Source of the DNA: CAWBRT01 sp963696525
GTDB lineage: Bacteria; Acidobacteriota; Terriglobia; Terriglobales; Acidobacteriaceae
Direction: 5' to 3'
NCBI GenBank assembly: GCA_963696525.1
Contig: CAVOKO010000011.1
Span: 186,001 to 250,000, forward strand
DNA: 64,000 bases
The translations under genes were made by a program, and so were the position numbers. Within the stretch, counting starts at the first letter, position 1. Each line of letters starts with the position of its first letter. Below, in pieces: positions 33,625 through 41,462 of the stretch. Under the pieces are notes generated by a model, which worked only from the letters and a program-made list of their open reading frames with translations, had not been told where the DNA came from and made no database searches.

Positions 33625-34051
33625 ATGTCATGGCGAGCGAAGTCGAGCCACCCTATGTTTTGGATGGATTGGGCAGGAACTGCTCTCCCCAATGCTCGGC
33701 CAAGTCCGTCCAGTTTGGGTTCATCTGCTGAATCAGCCATTCTTTTTTTTCGCGACGCCAATGTTTAAGCTGTGTTTCCCGACCGATGGCCGAACGGATA
33801 TCGCTGAACCGTTCGAAATAAACGAGCCGGGTCGTATTGTACGTGCTGGAGAAGCCTGGAAGTAGGTGCTCCTTGTGCTCGTGTACGTGCTTTTCAAGAT
33901 TGCTGGTGACCCCGATATAAAGTGCGCGACGCGAGGGACTTTGCATCATGTAGACGTAGTAGCCGCGATGAGAGTTCATGTGGGCCAGAATATTGGAACG
34001 GATCAGAACAAAAGGTGACTCGACTCCGCTACGCTCCGCTCGCCATGACAT
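33625..34051. mobile_element. 427-bp element: GIY-YIG gene between perfect 15-bp inverted repeats
   Basis: ATGTCATGGCGAGCG (33625-33639) and CGCTCGCCATGACAT (34037-34051) are perfect inverted ends. Beyond them AGTCGAGCCACC (left) and GGTGACTCGACT (right) continue the match with one difference. The only gene inside is the GIY-YIG nuclease. The ends share the TGTCAT..GAGCGAAG design of the dispersed repeats in this window. The element sits between two genes of one catabolic block. Confidence 0.7.
33653..33979 (-). CDS. GIY-YIG family endonuclease
   Basis: A 108-residue single-domain GIY-YIG nuclease of the short YhbQ/UvrC-N-like group. Motif 1 is YYVYMMQS and motif 2 is LYIGVTSNLEKHVHEHK (the GIY-YIG pair degenerated to Y-V-Y / Y-I-G). 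The Arg normally following YIG-x-T-x-x-L is replaced by Lys-His. The Glu-containing helix is AIGRETQLKHWRREKK. The start at 33979 (NSHRGYY) is preferred: the 26 extra residues of the longer frame (for example MSWRAERSGVES) are simply translated repeat arm. No ribosome site is visible, so translation may be weak. The gene is entirely enclosed by inverted repeats. Confidence 0.8.
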   Translation of the reverse strand: MNSHRGYYVYMMQSPSRRALYIGVTSNLEKHVHEHKEHLLPGFSSTYNTTRLVYFERFSDIRSAIGRETQLKHWRREKKEWLIQQMNPNWTDLAEHWGEQFLPNPSKT

Positions 34052-34093
34052 TTGCAAAAAACGCGTTACCTCAATCGAGAACTCTTTGGTGCC

Positions 34094-35794
34094 CTACGTC
34101 TGCAAGATCCCCACGTTGAACTTTGGCACGTCAGGATTGTGCGATGCCGCTTCCAGCGCCTGGATGATGGCGTCGCGCGTGTCCATCGGATCGATGATCT
34201 TGTCCAGCCACAAGCGCGCCGCGCCGTAGCGCGGGTCCATCTGTCGGTCGTAGGTCTGCTTCACGCTTTCGTATAGTTCTTTTTTGTCTTCTTCCGTCAG
34301 CTTGCGGCCTTGGCGTTCCAGTTGCTTGATCTTGATTTCGACTAGCGTTCCGGCCGCGGATTCGCCGCTCATCACAGAGTAGCGTGCCGTTGGCCAGGCA
34401 TAGAGGAATCGTGGATCGTAGGCCTTGCCGCACATGGCATAGTGACCGGCGCCGAAGGAACCGCCGATGATGACCGAGATTTTCGGGACTACGGAATTAG
34501 CGACCGCGTTCACCATCTTGGCGCCGGAGCGGATGATGCCGCTCCACTCAGCGTCGCGGCCCACCATGAATCCGTTTACGTCGTGCAGGAAAACTAGCGG
34601 AATGACGTTCTGGTTGCAGTCCATGATGAAGCGCGCGGCCTTGTCGGCGCTCTCCGTATAAATGACGCCGCCGAACTCGACGCGCCGGTTGCCCTGCTGG
34701 TCGGTCTGCTGCACGTGCAGCTTCTGATTGGCCACGATGCCGACGGCGTAGCCGCCAATGCGCGCGTAGCCGCACAGCACGGTCTGGCCATACTCGGCCT
34801 TGTACTCGTCGAACTTGCTGCCGTCGACGATGCGTGCTATCACCTCGCGCATGTCGTAAGGACGCGAGGGATCGCTTTCATAGATGCCGTAAAGTTCTTC
34901 GGCAGCGTACAGCGGCGACTCCGGCGCGGCCTGATGAAACGGCCCGCCGAGTGAGCGGTAGCCCATCTTTTCCACCAGCGAGCGAATGCGCTTGAGGCAG
35001 GTTTCGTCATTCGGCTCGCGGAAGTCAATGGTGCCGCTGATCGCCGAATGCATGTGCGCGCCGCCAAGTTCTTCCGGCGAACTTTTCTGCCCAATGGCCG
35101 CCTGCACCAGCGCCGGACCGGCAAGAAACAGGCCGCTGCCCTCCGTCATCAGGATGTGATCGCACATCACGGGCAGGTAAGCTCCTCCGGCCACGCACAT
35201 GCCCATGATGGCCGTGATCTGCGGAATGCCCATGGCCGACATGACCGCGTTGTTACGGAAAACCCTTCCAAAATCATCCTGATCGGGAAAAACATCTTCC
35301 TGTAAAGGCAGAAAAATGCCCGCCGAATCGACCAGGTAGATGGTGGGAACGTGATTCTCGATGGCGATGTTCTGGGCGCGGATCACCTTCTTCGCCGTCG
35401 TCGGGAAAAAAGCTCCGGCCTTGACCGTCGCGTCATTGACGATCAGCATGAACAGGCGATCATGGATGCGTCCGAGTCCGGTAACGACGCCTGCCGACGG
35501 CGCTCCGCCCCACTCGTCGTACATCTCCCACGCGGCGTAGCCCCCCACTTCGAACAGCTCCGTGCCGGGATCGATAAGCAACGCTATGCGCTCGCGCGCC
35601 GTCAAACGCCCTTTGTTGTGCTGCGTCTCGATGGCCTTGGCGCCGCCGCCTTCGGCGATCTGCTGCTCCTGGTTGCGCACCTCGGCGACCAGGCGGGCCA
35701 TCTCCCGCGTATTCTTCTCAAATCGTGGATGACTGGTTTGAACCTTCGTAGGCAGGACGTTGATTGCAGCCTCAATCTTGTTGCGATCGGCCAT
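34094..35794 (-). CDS. Acyl-CoA carboxylase carboxyltransferase (methylcrotonyl-CoA type)
   Basis: A 566-residue biotin-dependent carboxyltransferase beta subunit with two crotonase-like halves. The block IYLVDSAGIFLPLQ, EDVFPDQDDFGRVF and MSAMGIPQI is characteristic of the methylcrotonyl-CoA carboxylase beta subunit rather than propionyl-CoA carboxylase. The oxyanion-hole glycines are in AGGAYLPVM and GGSFGAGHYAM. With the HMG-CoA lyase family gene downstream, leucine degradation is the likely pathway. The biotin carboxylase partner is not in the window. AGAAGG lies six bases before the ATG. Confidence 0.88.
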   Translation of the reverse strand: MADRNKIEAAINVLPTKVQTSHPRFEKNTREMARLVAEVRNQEQQIAEGGGAKAIETQHNKGRLTARERIALLIDPGTELFEVGGYAAWEMYDEWGGAPSAGVVTGLGRIHDRLFMLIVNDATVKAGAFFPTTAKKVIRAQNIAIENHVPTIYLVDSAGIFLPLQEDVFPDQDDFGRVFRNNAVMSAMGIPQITAIMGMCVAGGAYLPVMCDHILMTEGSGLFLAGPALVQAAIGQKSSPEELGGAHMHSAISGTIDFREPNDETCLKRIRSLVEKMGYRSLGGPFHQAAPESPLYAAEELYGIYESDPSRPYDMREVIARIVDGSKFDEYKAEYGQTVLCGYARIGGYAVGIVANQKLHVQQTDQQGNRRVEFGGVIYTESADKAARFIMDCNQNVIPLVFLHDVNGFMVGRDAEWSGIIRSGAKMVNAVANSVVPKISVIIGGSFGAGHYAMCGKAYDPRFLYAWPTARYSVMSGESAAGTLVEIKIKQLERQGRKLTEEDKKELYESVKQTYDRQMDPRYGAARLWLDKIIDPMDTRDAIIQALEAASHNPDVPKFNVGILQT

Positions 35795-36088
35795 AATTTA
35801 CCTTCTGTCCCATCGACCGAGACGACGGCGCTGGGTTCCCCGGCGCCCGCGCTCAGCCGGGCAAATAGCGGAAGCGTGAGTACGACAGAATCATCAAGCC
35901 TAAACGAGAGGCCCCCGATAAGCAATGAAGCTGTTAGGCCCGCAAGGTCTTTCGCTCGAAGCCGGAGATTTCTTGTTCCGGAGCGCCTGACAGACTGATG
36001 AAAGATGTGAAGATGAAAGACGAGCTTCGCGCCAAACGGGTGCGCGACAGCTCATCTGTGCATCCCGGTGATGCCGCCGATAGCGCGC

Positions 36089-36505
36089 TTACGCCACCGC
36101 TCCGCGCGCCCGCACATTCTCGCGGATGAAGCGGACGATGTCCTCCATCGGCGTCCCCGGCTGGAACACGGCGGCCACGCCCTTTTGCTTGAGCGAGGTA
36201 ACGTCCTGATCGGGAATGATGCCGCCGACCAGCACCATCACATCGGTCATCTCGTTTTGCTGCAGCATCTCCATTACGCGCGGCACTATGACGTTATGCG
36301 CACCGCTCAGAATCGACAGGCCGATGACGTCGACGTCTTCCTGCAGCGAAGCGTTGACGATCATCTCAGGTGTCTGGCGCAGGCCGGTATAGATGACCTC
36401 CATGCCGGCATCGCGCAGTGCGCGCGCGATCACTTTGACTCCGCGGTCATGACCGTCCATCCCCGGTTTGGCGACTAGCACCCGTATTCTGCGGTCAGCA
36501 GCCAT
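36089..36505 (-). CDS. B12-binding small subunit of an acyl-CoA mutase
   Basis: A 138-residue stand-alone cobalamin-binding domain. It has the base-off/His-on motif DGHDRG (Asp17, His19, Gly22), the LSILSGAH segment and GGIIP, and matches the C-terminal domain of methylmalonyl-CoA mutase. It should pair with the large subunit encoded at 37778-39574, which lacks this domain, to give a two-subunit enzyme. The ATG at 36505 begins the family core (ADRRIRVLVAKPGMDG). An ATG six codons upstream is possible. Confidence 0.9.
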   Translation of the reverse strand: MAADRRIRVLVAKPGMDGHDRGVKVIARALRDAGMEVIYTGLRQTPEMIVNASLQEDVDVIGLSILSGAHNVIVPRVMEMLQQNEMTDVMVLVGGIIPDQDVTSLKQKGVAAVFQPGTPMEDIVRFIRENVRARGAVA

Positions 36506-36804
36506 CGCGAGAACATGATACATCAGGAGAGCACGTTATGCATGGCTCACGATGGCATGATTTGTGCGAATGATTGTTCACTGGAGTCACGCTGGATGGA
36601 GTGGCATGAACTAGGAGTCGAAGGATTCTACCGCGGCACTCGAGACACGAACCAGAGATGAGCCTTTGGCGGGATTAAGACTGAAATCGACTTACTGAAA
36701 AAACGGACGGGCGCGTAGGTAGATCGCGCCCATCCTCTATATGTATATGAAATGTGCGAAGCGAAAACGCACGGGCTTTCACTCTCAGGCCCGGCGCATC
36801 GTGA

Positions 36805-37125
36805 TCAGTTCGCTCCGGAATCATTCTGGATCCGCTGCAAGTAGTCTATTTCCGACTGCGGCTCCCTCTTATCTTGAGAGCTCACCGTCGTCGCAAAGTC
36901 GCTATTGTTACTGGGATCTGTGTTGGTGTACACGCTTGTGCTCGACGTAGTGCTCTGCTGCGTGGACATACCGCTGTCCGGCGTGGCGGGGCTCGAAGTA
37001 GTCTGATCGGTAGTCTGAGTCGTGTACTGATCCGAACCGGTTGTATTTTGGGATTGCGCCTGAGCACTCAAAGTGAAACCAAGTGCCAGCATTGTAACCA
37101 GCGCGAGAATTTTAAGATCTTTCAT
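36805..37125 (-). CDS. Small secreted Ser/Thr/Gln-rich protein
   Basis: A 106-residue protein with a signal peptide ending SAQAQ (about 1-23). The mature part is almost entirely Ser, Thr, Gln, Asn and Asp (for example TTQTTDQTTSS), with a short charged end DYLQRIQND. AGGAGG lies eight bases before the ATG, so expression is credible. Such composition suggests a disordered or surface-exposed linker protein. It interrupts the mutase subunit genes but has no evident link with them. Confidence 0.65.
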   Translation of the reverse strand: MKDLKILALVTMLALGFTLSAQAQSQNTTGSDQYTTQTTDQTTSSPATPDSGMSTQQSTTSSTSVYTNTDPSNNSDFATTVSSQDKREPQSEIDYLQRIQNDSGAN

Positions 37126-37777
37126 CGATGTAACCTCCTAATGGGTGTAACGTTTCTTCTACCTAACTTATTCCAGCTTATTTCTTCTAATTTCTTCTAA
37201 GTTCACATTCACCGAAATTTTGTTTAGCTCTTCGAATGTCAACCATATGACGCCGTCTTGAAGTAATTGTTTTCTCGTTCCAAGTACGACCTTCATAGCT
37301 ATCTGATGCCTCACCCCACGTAACGATTCAAACTGATGAACTATCACCGATGAAAAATTCTTTTCGCTGCTATTAATCATTGTTTGAAGCGGGTGTGCAT
37401 GCTCGCTCTTGCCGGCGGTTTGTAAATAATTTATTAAAATGCAAAGTTCCAAGACAACCCAAACAATGGAGGAACAAGTTATAAGAACAACCTATGAAGA
37501 AGAACAACCTATGAAGAAGAACAACCCACAAAGAAGAGGCAGATCACTCTCAATGCAAATTCGTTATTCGCCGGCAACCAAGCACCCTCATTCTGACGAA
37601 CACGGATGCGTCCGTGCAGATCGCCATCGCACCTGCGTGCGCGGCTGAGACCGACAAAGCTAATTTGAGTCTTGGGGATAGTAGTAACTGCGACCTTGTT
37701 CTGCTTACCACCTTCCTGCGTGGCATTCTGGATGACTGGCCAGTAGCGAGCAAGAAGAAAACGAGCAGGGGAATCAA
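37126..37777. other. AT-rich 650-bp region between mutase large-subunit gene and secreted protein gene
   Basis: Noticeably less GC-rich than its surroundings. A minus-strand frame at 37168-37452 (up to 94 residues, TTG start, no ribosome site) could encode a small protein but is weakly supported. A 17-bp tandem repeat lies at 37483-37533. The composition suggests inserted or relic DNA. Confidence 0.45.
37483..37533. repeat. 17-bp tandem repeat, three copies
   Basis: AAGAACAACCTATGAAG occurs at 37483-37499 and 37500-37516 exactly, and as AAGAACAACCCACAAAG at 37517-37533. Confidence 0.85.
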
Positions 37778-39574
37778 CTACGCGAATGCGTTTTCCTCGT
37801 AGGTTCCGTAGACTTGGCGCAGGGCATCGCAGATCTCGCCGACCGTGGCGTAGGCGCGCACGGCGCCAATGATGTACGGCATGGTGTTTGCCGGTGAAAT
37901 CCGCCCACCCGCCTCCGCCTTCGGTTCCTCGGCGGCGGCCCGCTTGAGGGCATCGAGGGCGCGCCGCACCGCGTCATTGCTACGCCGCTGGCGCAGGCTT
38001 CTCAATTTTTCCGTCTGGTGTTTGGCGACTGTCTCACCGATATGGAGAATCTGCGGAGATTGCTCCTCGACGGTGAATTCATTGGCTCCGACGATGATCT
38101 TCTCCGTGGCTTCGGCGGCACGCTGGAATTGGTAGCTGGCCTCGGCGATTTCCTTTTGCGGGTAGCCTTTCTCGATGGCCTTCACCATGCCGCCCATGGC
38201 GTCCAACTTATCGAAGTAGTCGAAGGCGCCCTTTTCCATTTCTAGCGTCAAGCGCTCCAGGAAATAAGAGCCGGCCAGAGGATCGATGGTGTTGGCCACG
38301 CCCGATTCATAGGCGATGATCTGCTGCGTGCGCAGCGAAATGCGAGCCGCTTCCGCCGTAGGCAAGGCCAGCGCCTCGTCGAAGGAGTCCGTGTGCAGCG
38401 ACTGGGTTCCGCCTAATACCGCCGCCAGCGCCTGCACGGCAACCCGCGCGATGTTGATCGGGGGCTGTTGCGCAGTCAGCGAAACGCCTGCCGTCTGCGT
38501 ATGAAAGCGCAGCAGCCGGGTGCGCTCACTGGCCGCTCCCAAGCGCTCCTTCATCAGCCGATACCAGATTTTTCTGGCGGCGCGATACTTCGCGATCTCT
38601 TCGAAAAAGTCGTTGTGCGCGTTGAAGAAGAAACTCAATCGCGGGCCGAACTCGTCCACGTCAAGCCCGCGCCGCCTGGCCCATTCGACGTACTCCACGC
38701 CGTCGTAGATGGTGAAGGCCAACTCTTGCAGCGCCGTCGAGCCGGCCTCGCGGATGTGATAACCGCTGATGGAAATGGTGTTGAAGCGGGGCGTGAACTT
38801 CGATCCGAACTCGAAGGTATCGATCACCAGCCGCATGGAAGGTGCGGGCGGATAGATGTATTCCTTCTGCGCGATGTATTCCTTCAAGATGTCGTTCTGG
38901 ATCGTGCCCGAAAGCTTTTTCCAGTCGGCGCCCTGTTTTTCGGCCACCACCAGGTACATGGCCCACAGGATCGAAGCCGGCGAGTTGATGGTCATGGAGA
39001 CCGTCGTGTTTTCCAGAGCGATTCCGTTGAACAGGATCTCCATGTCCTCCAGCGAGTCGATGGCGACGCCGCATTTGCCGACCTCGCCCTCGCTGAACGG
39101 ATGATCGCTGTCGTAGCCCATCAGCGTGGGCAGGTCGAAGGCCACGGACAAGCCTCCGCCGCCATGTTCCAGCAGGTACTTGTAACGCTCGTTGGTCTCT
39201 TCCGGGGAGGCAAAGCCGGAAAATTGACGCATGGTCCAGAGCCTGCCGCGGTAGCCGGTAGCATGAATTCCGCGGGTATAAGGCGGCTGGCCTGGATAGC
39301 CCAGGTATTGCTCATAATTCCAGTCGCCGGGCAGATCGGCCGGGGTATAAAGCCGCCGCACAGGCTCGCCGGATACCGTGGTAAAGCGGGCGCTGCCATG
39401 TTCGTCGAGGTTGGTTCCCGTCGGCGCGCCAAGCGGCTTCTCCGGAGCCCTTTCCAGTGCGGGAGAGAGCGTGTTCTCCACCCATTCCCTTTCGCTAGGG
39501 GCGGGAGAGCGGCCGGTGAAGAGATCTGCCGCGAGCGCTTCGGCTATTTTGTCGGCGTTTTTCCCGTCAGGCAT
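37778..39574 (-). CDS. B12-dependent acyl-CoA mutase large subunit (isobutyryl-CoA mutase-like residues)
   Basis: A 598-residue TIM-barrel catalytic subunit of the methylmalonyl/isobutyryl-CoA mutase family, lacking the cobalamin domain, which is encoded separately at 36089-36505. Core blocks are WTMRQFSGF, GLSVAFDLPTLMGYDSD, GTIQNDILKEYIAQ and SISGYH. Phe118 (RQFSGF) and Gln236 (YIAQKEY) occupy the positions that are Tyr89/Arg207 in methylmalonyl-CoA mutase and Phe80/Gln198 in isobutyryl-CoA mutase. The 118-residue spacing is the same in all three. Isobutyryl/butyryl-CoA interconversion is therefore more likely than methylmalonyl-CoA chemistry. The ATG at 39574 has AGAGG five bases upstream. 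Confidence 0.88.
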   Translation of the reverse strand: MPDGKNADKIAEALAADLFTGRSPAPSEREWVENTLSPALERAPEKPLGAPTGTNLDEHGSARFTTVSGEPVRRLYTPADLPGDWNYEQYLGYPGQPPYTRGIHATGYRGRLWTMRQFSGFASPEETNERYKYLLEHGGGGLSVAFDLPTLMGYDSDHPFSEGEVGKCGVAIDSLEDMEILFNGIALENTTVSMTINSPASILWAMYLVVAEKQGADWKKLSGTIQNDILKEYIAQKEYIYPPAPSMRLVIDTFEFGSKFTPRFNTISISGYHIREAGSTALQELAFTIYDGVEYVEWARRRGLDVDEFGPRLSFFFNAHNDFFEEIAKYRAARKIWYRLMKERLGAASERTRLLRFHTQTAGVSLTAQQPPINIARVAVQALAAVLGGTQSLHTDSFDEALALPTAEAARISLRTQQIIAYESGVANTIDPLAGSYFLERLTLEMEKGAFDYFDKLDAMGGMVKAIEKGYPQKEIAEASYQFQRAAEATEKIIVGANEFTVEEQSPQILHIGETVAKHQTEKLRSLRQRRSNDAVRRALDALKRAAAEEPKAEAGGRISPANTMPYIIGAVRAYATVGEICDALRQVYGTYEENAFA

Positions 39575-39913
39575 AGGCACCTCTTAAGACGTCGGATCAT
39601 GGCATGAAACCGGGCCTACCCCTTTTAAGATGCCGTCCAGGGCGAAGCGGCTCACGAACTGCAAGCCAGATCGCAACCACGGCCCTGAAACGATAGCGGA
39701 ATCCTTCCGCCGGAGCAACCCGGCTTTCCAGCTCACCGCATTTTGCCATGACGAACCGAGCAGCACCCGGTGAGCACGTCACATCTGAGTACATGTAGCC
39801 CCAATGCAGCCTGCTCTCCAGGTTGGCCGCACTGACTGGTTTTCAGCGTGCGATTCCAACAGCGTCAGAGACGGCGATAGACATCGTGGCTTTCGAATGC
39901 CTGGTAAAAAACG
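39575..39913. other. Intergenic region between divergent mutase and sigma factor genes
   Basis: 339 bases that must carry promoters for both directions. No repeat, RNA gene or clear promoter pair was recognised. Confidence 0.4.
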
Positions 39914-40513
39914 ATGGCCACAGCGCCTAATTCGGACTTGCAGGGCTCGCGCCCCGGTAGTTCGGGAAGTTCCTCCGCCGGCCACTCCGGCGAATCCGAT
40001 TACCGGTTGGTGACACGCATCGTGCACCGCGACGAAGGCGCATTCGGGGCCATCTATGACCGCTATTCCCGCCTGATCTACTCGGTCGCGTTGCGGGTTG
40101 TGAGGGACGCCGGTATTGCGGAAGATATTCTGCATGACATCTTTTTGAATTTGTGGCGCTCGCCGCAGCAATTCGATGGAGCGCGCGGCAAACTGGCCCC
40201 CTGGCTGGCGGTCATCGCGCGAAACCGCGCTATCGACTGGATACGCCGGCAGCATCCCCAGGAAGATCTGTCGGAAGTTCAACTGGTGGCCGACGAGTGC
40301 CTGGCCGACGAGTTCGAGCGCAAAGCGGCGATTGCAAGGGTTCGCGCAGCCCTGAACGCCCTGCCCGAAAAACAGCGTGTGGCGCTGGAACTGGCATTTT
40401 TCCAGGGATTGACGCATGCCGCTATCGCCGCCCAGGCGGGCGAACCGCTGGGCACCATCAAGACGCGAATCCGTTCGGCGCTGATTTCCGTCAGGAGGGT
40501 GCTGGAACGATGA
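39914..40513 (+). CDS. ECF-type RNA polymerase sigma factor
   Basis: A 199-residue sigma-70 family protein. A Ser/Gly-rich N-terminal tail (about 1-28) is followed by region 2 (FGAIYDRYSRLIYSVALRVV, then DIFLNLWRSP, APWLAVIARNRAIDWIRR) and region 4 (ALNALPEKQRVALELAFFQ with helix-turn-helix IAAQAGEPLGTIKTRIRSA). It resembles the SigK/SigL-like group. The next gene overlaps by four bases and encodes a matching anti-sigma factor, so the pair forms a stress-responsive switch. Confidence 0.9.
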   Translation: MATAPNSDLQGSRPGSSGSSSAGHSGESDYRLVTRIVHRDEGAFGAIYDRYSRLIYSVALRVVRDAGIAEDILHDIFLNLWRSPQQFDGARGKLAPWLAVIARNRAIDWIRRQHPQEDLSEVQLVADECLADEFERKAAIARVRAALNALPEKQRVALELAFFQGLTHAAIAAQAGEPLGTIKTRIRSALISVRRVLER

Positions 40514-41313
40514 ACACGCACGAGGTTTCCGCCGACGATCTGGCCCTCTATGCGATGCACTCGCTGGAGCCGCCCGAGGTGTCGCGCATCTCCGGGCACC
40601 TCGGTTCCTGTATCTCGTGCCGTACCGAACTACAACGGATTCGGACGGATTTGGCTGCCGTTGCCCTCACCGCTCCCGAGGTCGCTCCATCGCCGCGGGC
40701 GCGCGAACGCCTGTTCGCCGAAATCGGCGGGCAGTCGATCCACCAGCTCGGCGGCAGCCCGAAGTCCACCGAGGCGGCACCTTTTCGCTGGTGGGCGGCC
40801 ACCTATACAGGGGCCCTCATGCTCGCTATTGCCGCGGGTCTGTTATGGACGGAAAATGCGCGGCTGCGTTTTCAACTGACGGCGCTGCGGCAGGTGCTGC
40901 ACCAGGAGCAGGTACAACATCAGCAGGAACAGGCAAGCCTCGAAAACGCATCGCATGTGCTGGCCATGTTGAACTCGCGTTCCACGATGCGGGTGCGCAT
41001 GATGGCCGGACCAGCCAAGCGGGAACCTCAGGCCGAGGCCATCTATTCGCGCGAGCAGGGCCGGCTGCTGCTGATGGCCAGCAACCTGCATTCGCTACCG
41101 GCGCACATGGCCTACCAGCTCTGGATATTGCCCATGCAAGGCGCTCCCATTTCCGCTGGAGTTTTAAAACCCGACGCACAAGGCAGCGCCATGATGATGT
41201 GTCCACAGGCTCCGGCAGTTGAGGCCAAGGGGTTCGCGCTGACAGTTGAGCCGGAAGCAGGTTCTCCGGCCCCAACCTCCAACCCGGTGCTGGTGGGAGA
41301 GGTGCCTTCGTAA
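40510..41313 (+). CDS. RskA-type anti-sigma factor
   Basis: A 267-residue membrane protein. The N-terminal zinc anti-sigma domain carries HLGSCISC (His-x3-Cys-x2-Cys), one membrane helix lies at about 100-117 (YTGALMLAIAAGLLW), then a coiled coil and an extracytoplasmic RskA-like domain with LLLMASNLHSLPAHMAYQLW. The ATG overlaps the sigma gene stop (ATGA). The family holds its sigma factor at the membrane until regulated proteolysis releases it. The site-2 type protease is not in the window. Confidence 0.88.
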   Translation: MNTHEVSADDLALYAMHSLEPPEVSRISGHLGSCISCRTELQRIRTDLAAVALTAPEVAPSPRARERLFAEIGGQSIHQLGGSPKSTEAAPFRWWAATYTGALMLAIAAGLLWTENARLRFQLTALRQVLHQEQVQHQQEQASLENASHVLAMLNSRSTMRVRMMAGPAKREPQAEAIYSREQGRLLLMASNLHSLPAHMAYQLWILPMQGAPISAGVLKPDAQGSAMMMCPQAPAVEAKGFALTVEPEAGSPAPTSNPVLVGEVPS

Positions 41314-41418
41314 ACTTCACGTGGCCAGGTTTCAAGTTCAAAAGTCATGCCGCCGTTGTCGGCTGGCGGCCTGCCGGCCAGAGCTGCGCTCAATCGTGAG
41401 AGCTGCTTCGCCGGTACG

Positions 41419-41444
41419 AAAAAGGCGACCCGCCGGGATCGCCT
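41419..41444 (-). terminator. Rho-independent terminator of the TolC-like gene
   Basis: On the minus strand AGGCGA, then a CCCGGCGGG-containing loop region, then TCGCCT followed by TTTT. It lies 19 bases after the stop codon at 41463. Confidence 0.75.
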
Positions 41445-41462
41445 CAAGCACGGACTAAAAAT

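Noticed and set aside
33653..34057. 134-residue version of the GIY-YIG protein
   Set aside because: The first 26 residues are translated repeat arm. The domain begins just after the ATG at 33979.
38468..39607. 379-codon frame antisense to the mutase
   Set aside because: Shadow of a highly conserved enzyme, with no motif or ribosome site.
40153..40509. N-terminal extension of the anti-sigma factor
   Set aside because: It overlaps the sigma factor gene in another frame. The ATG at 40510 fits the four-base overlap and the domain start.
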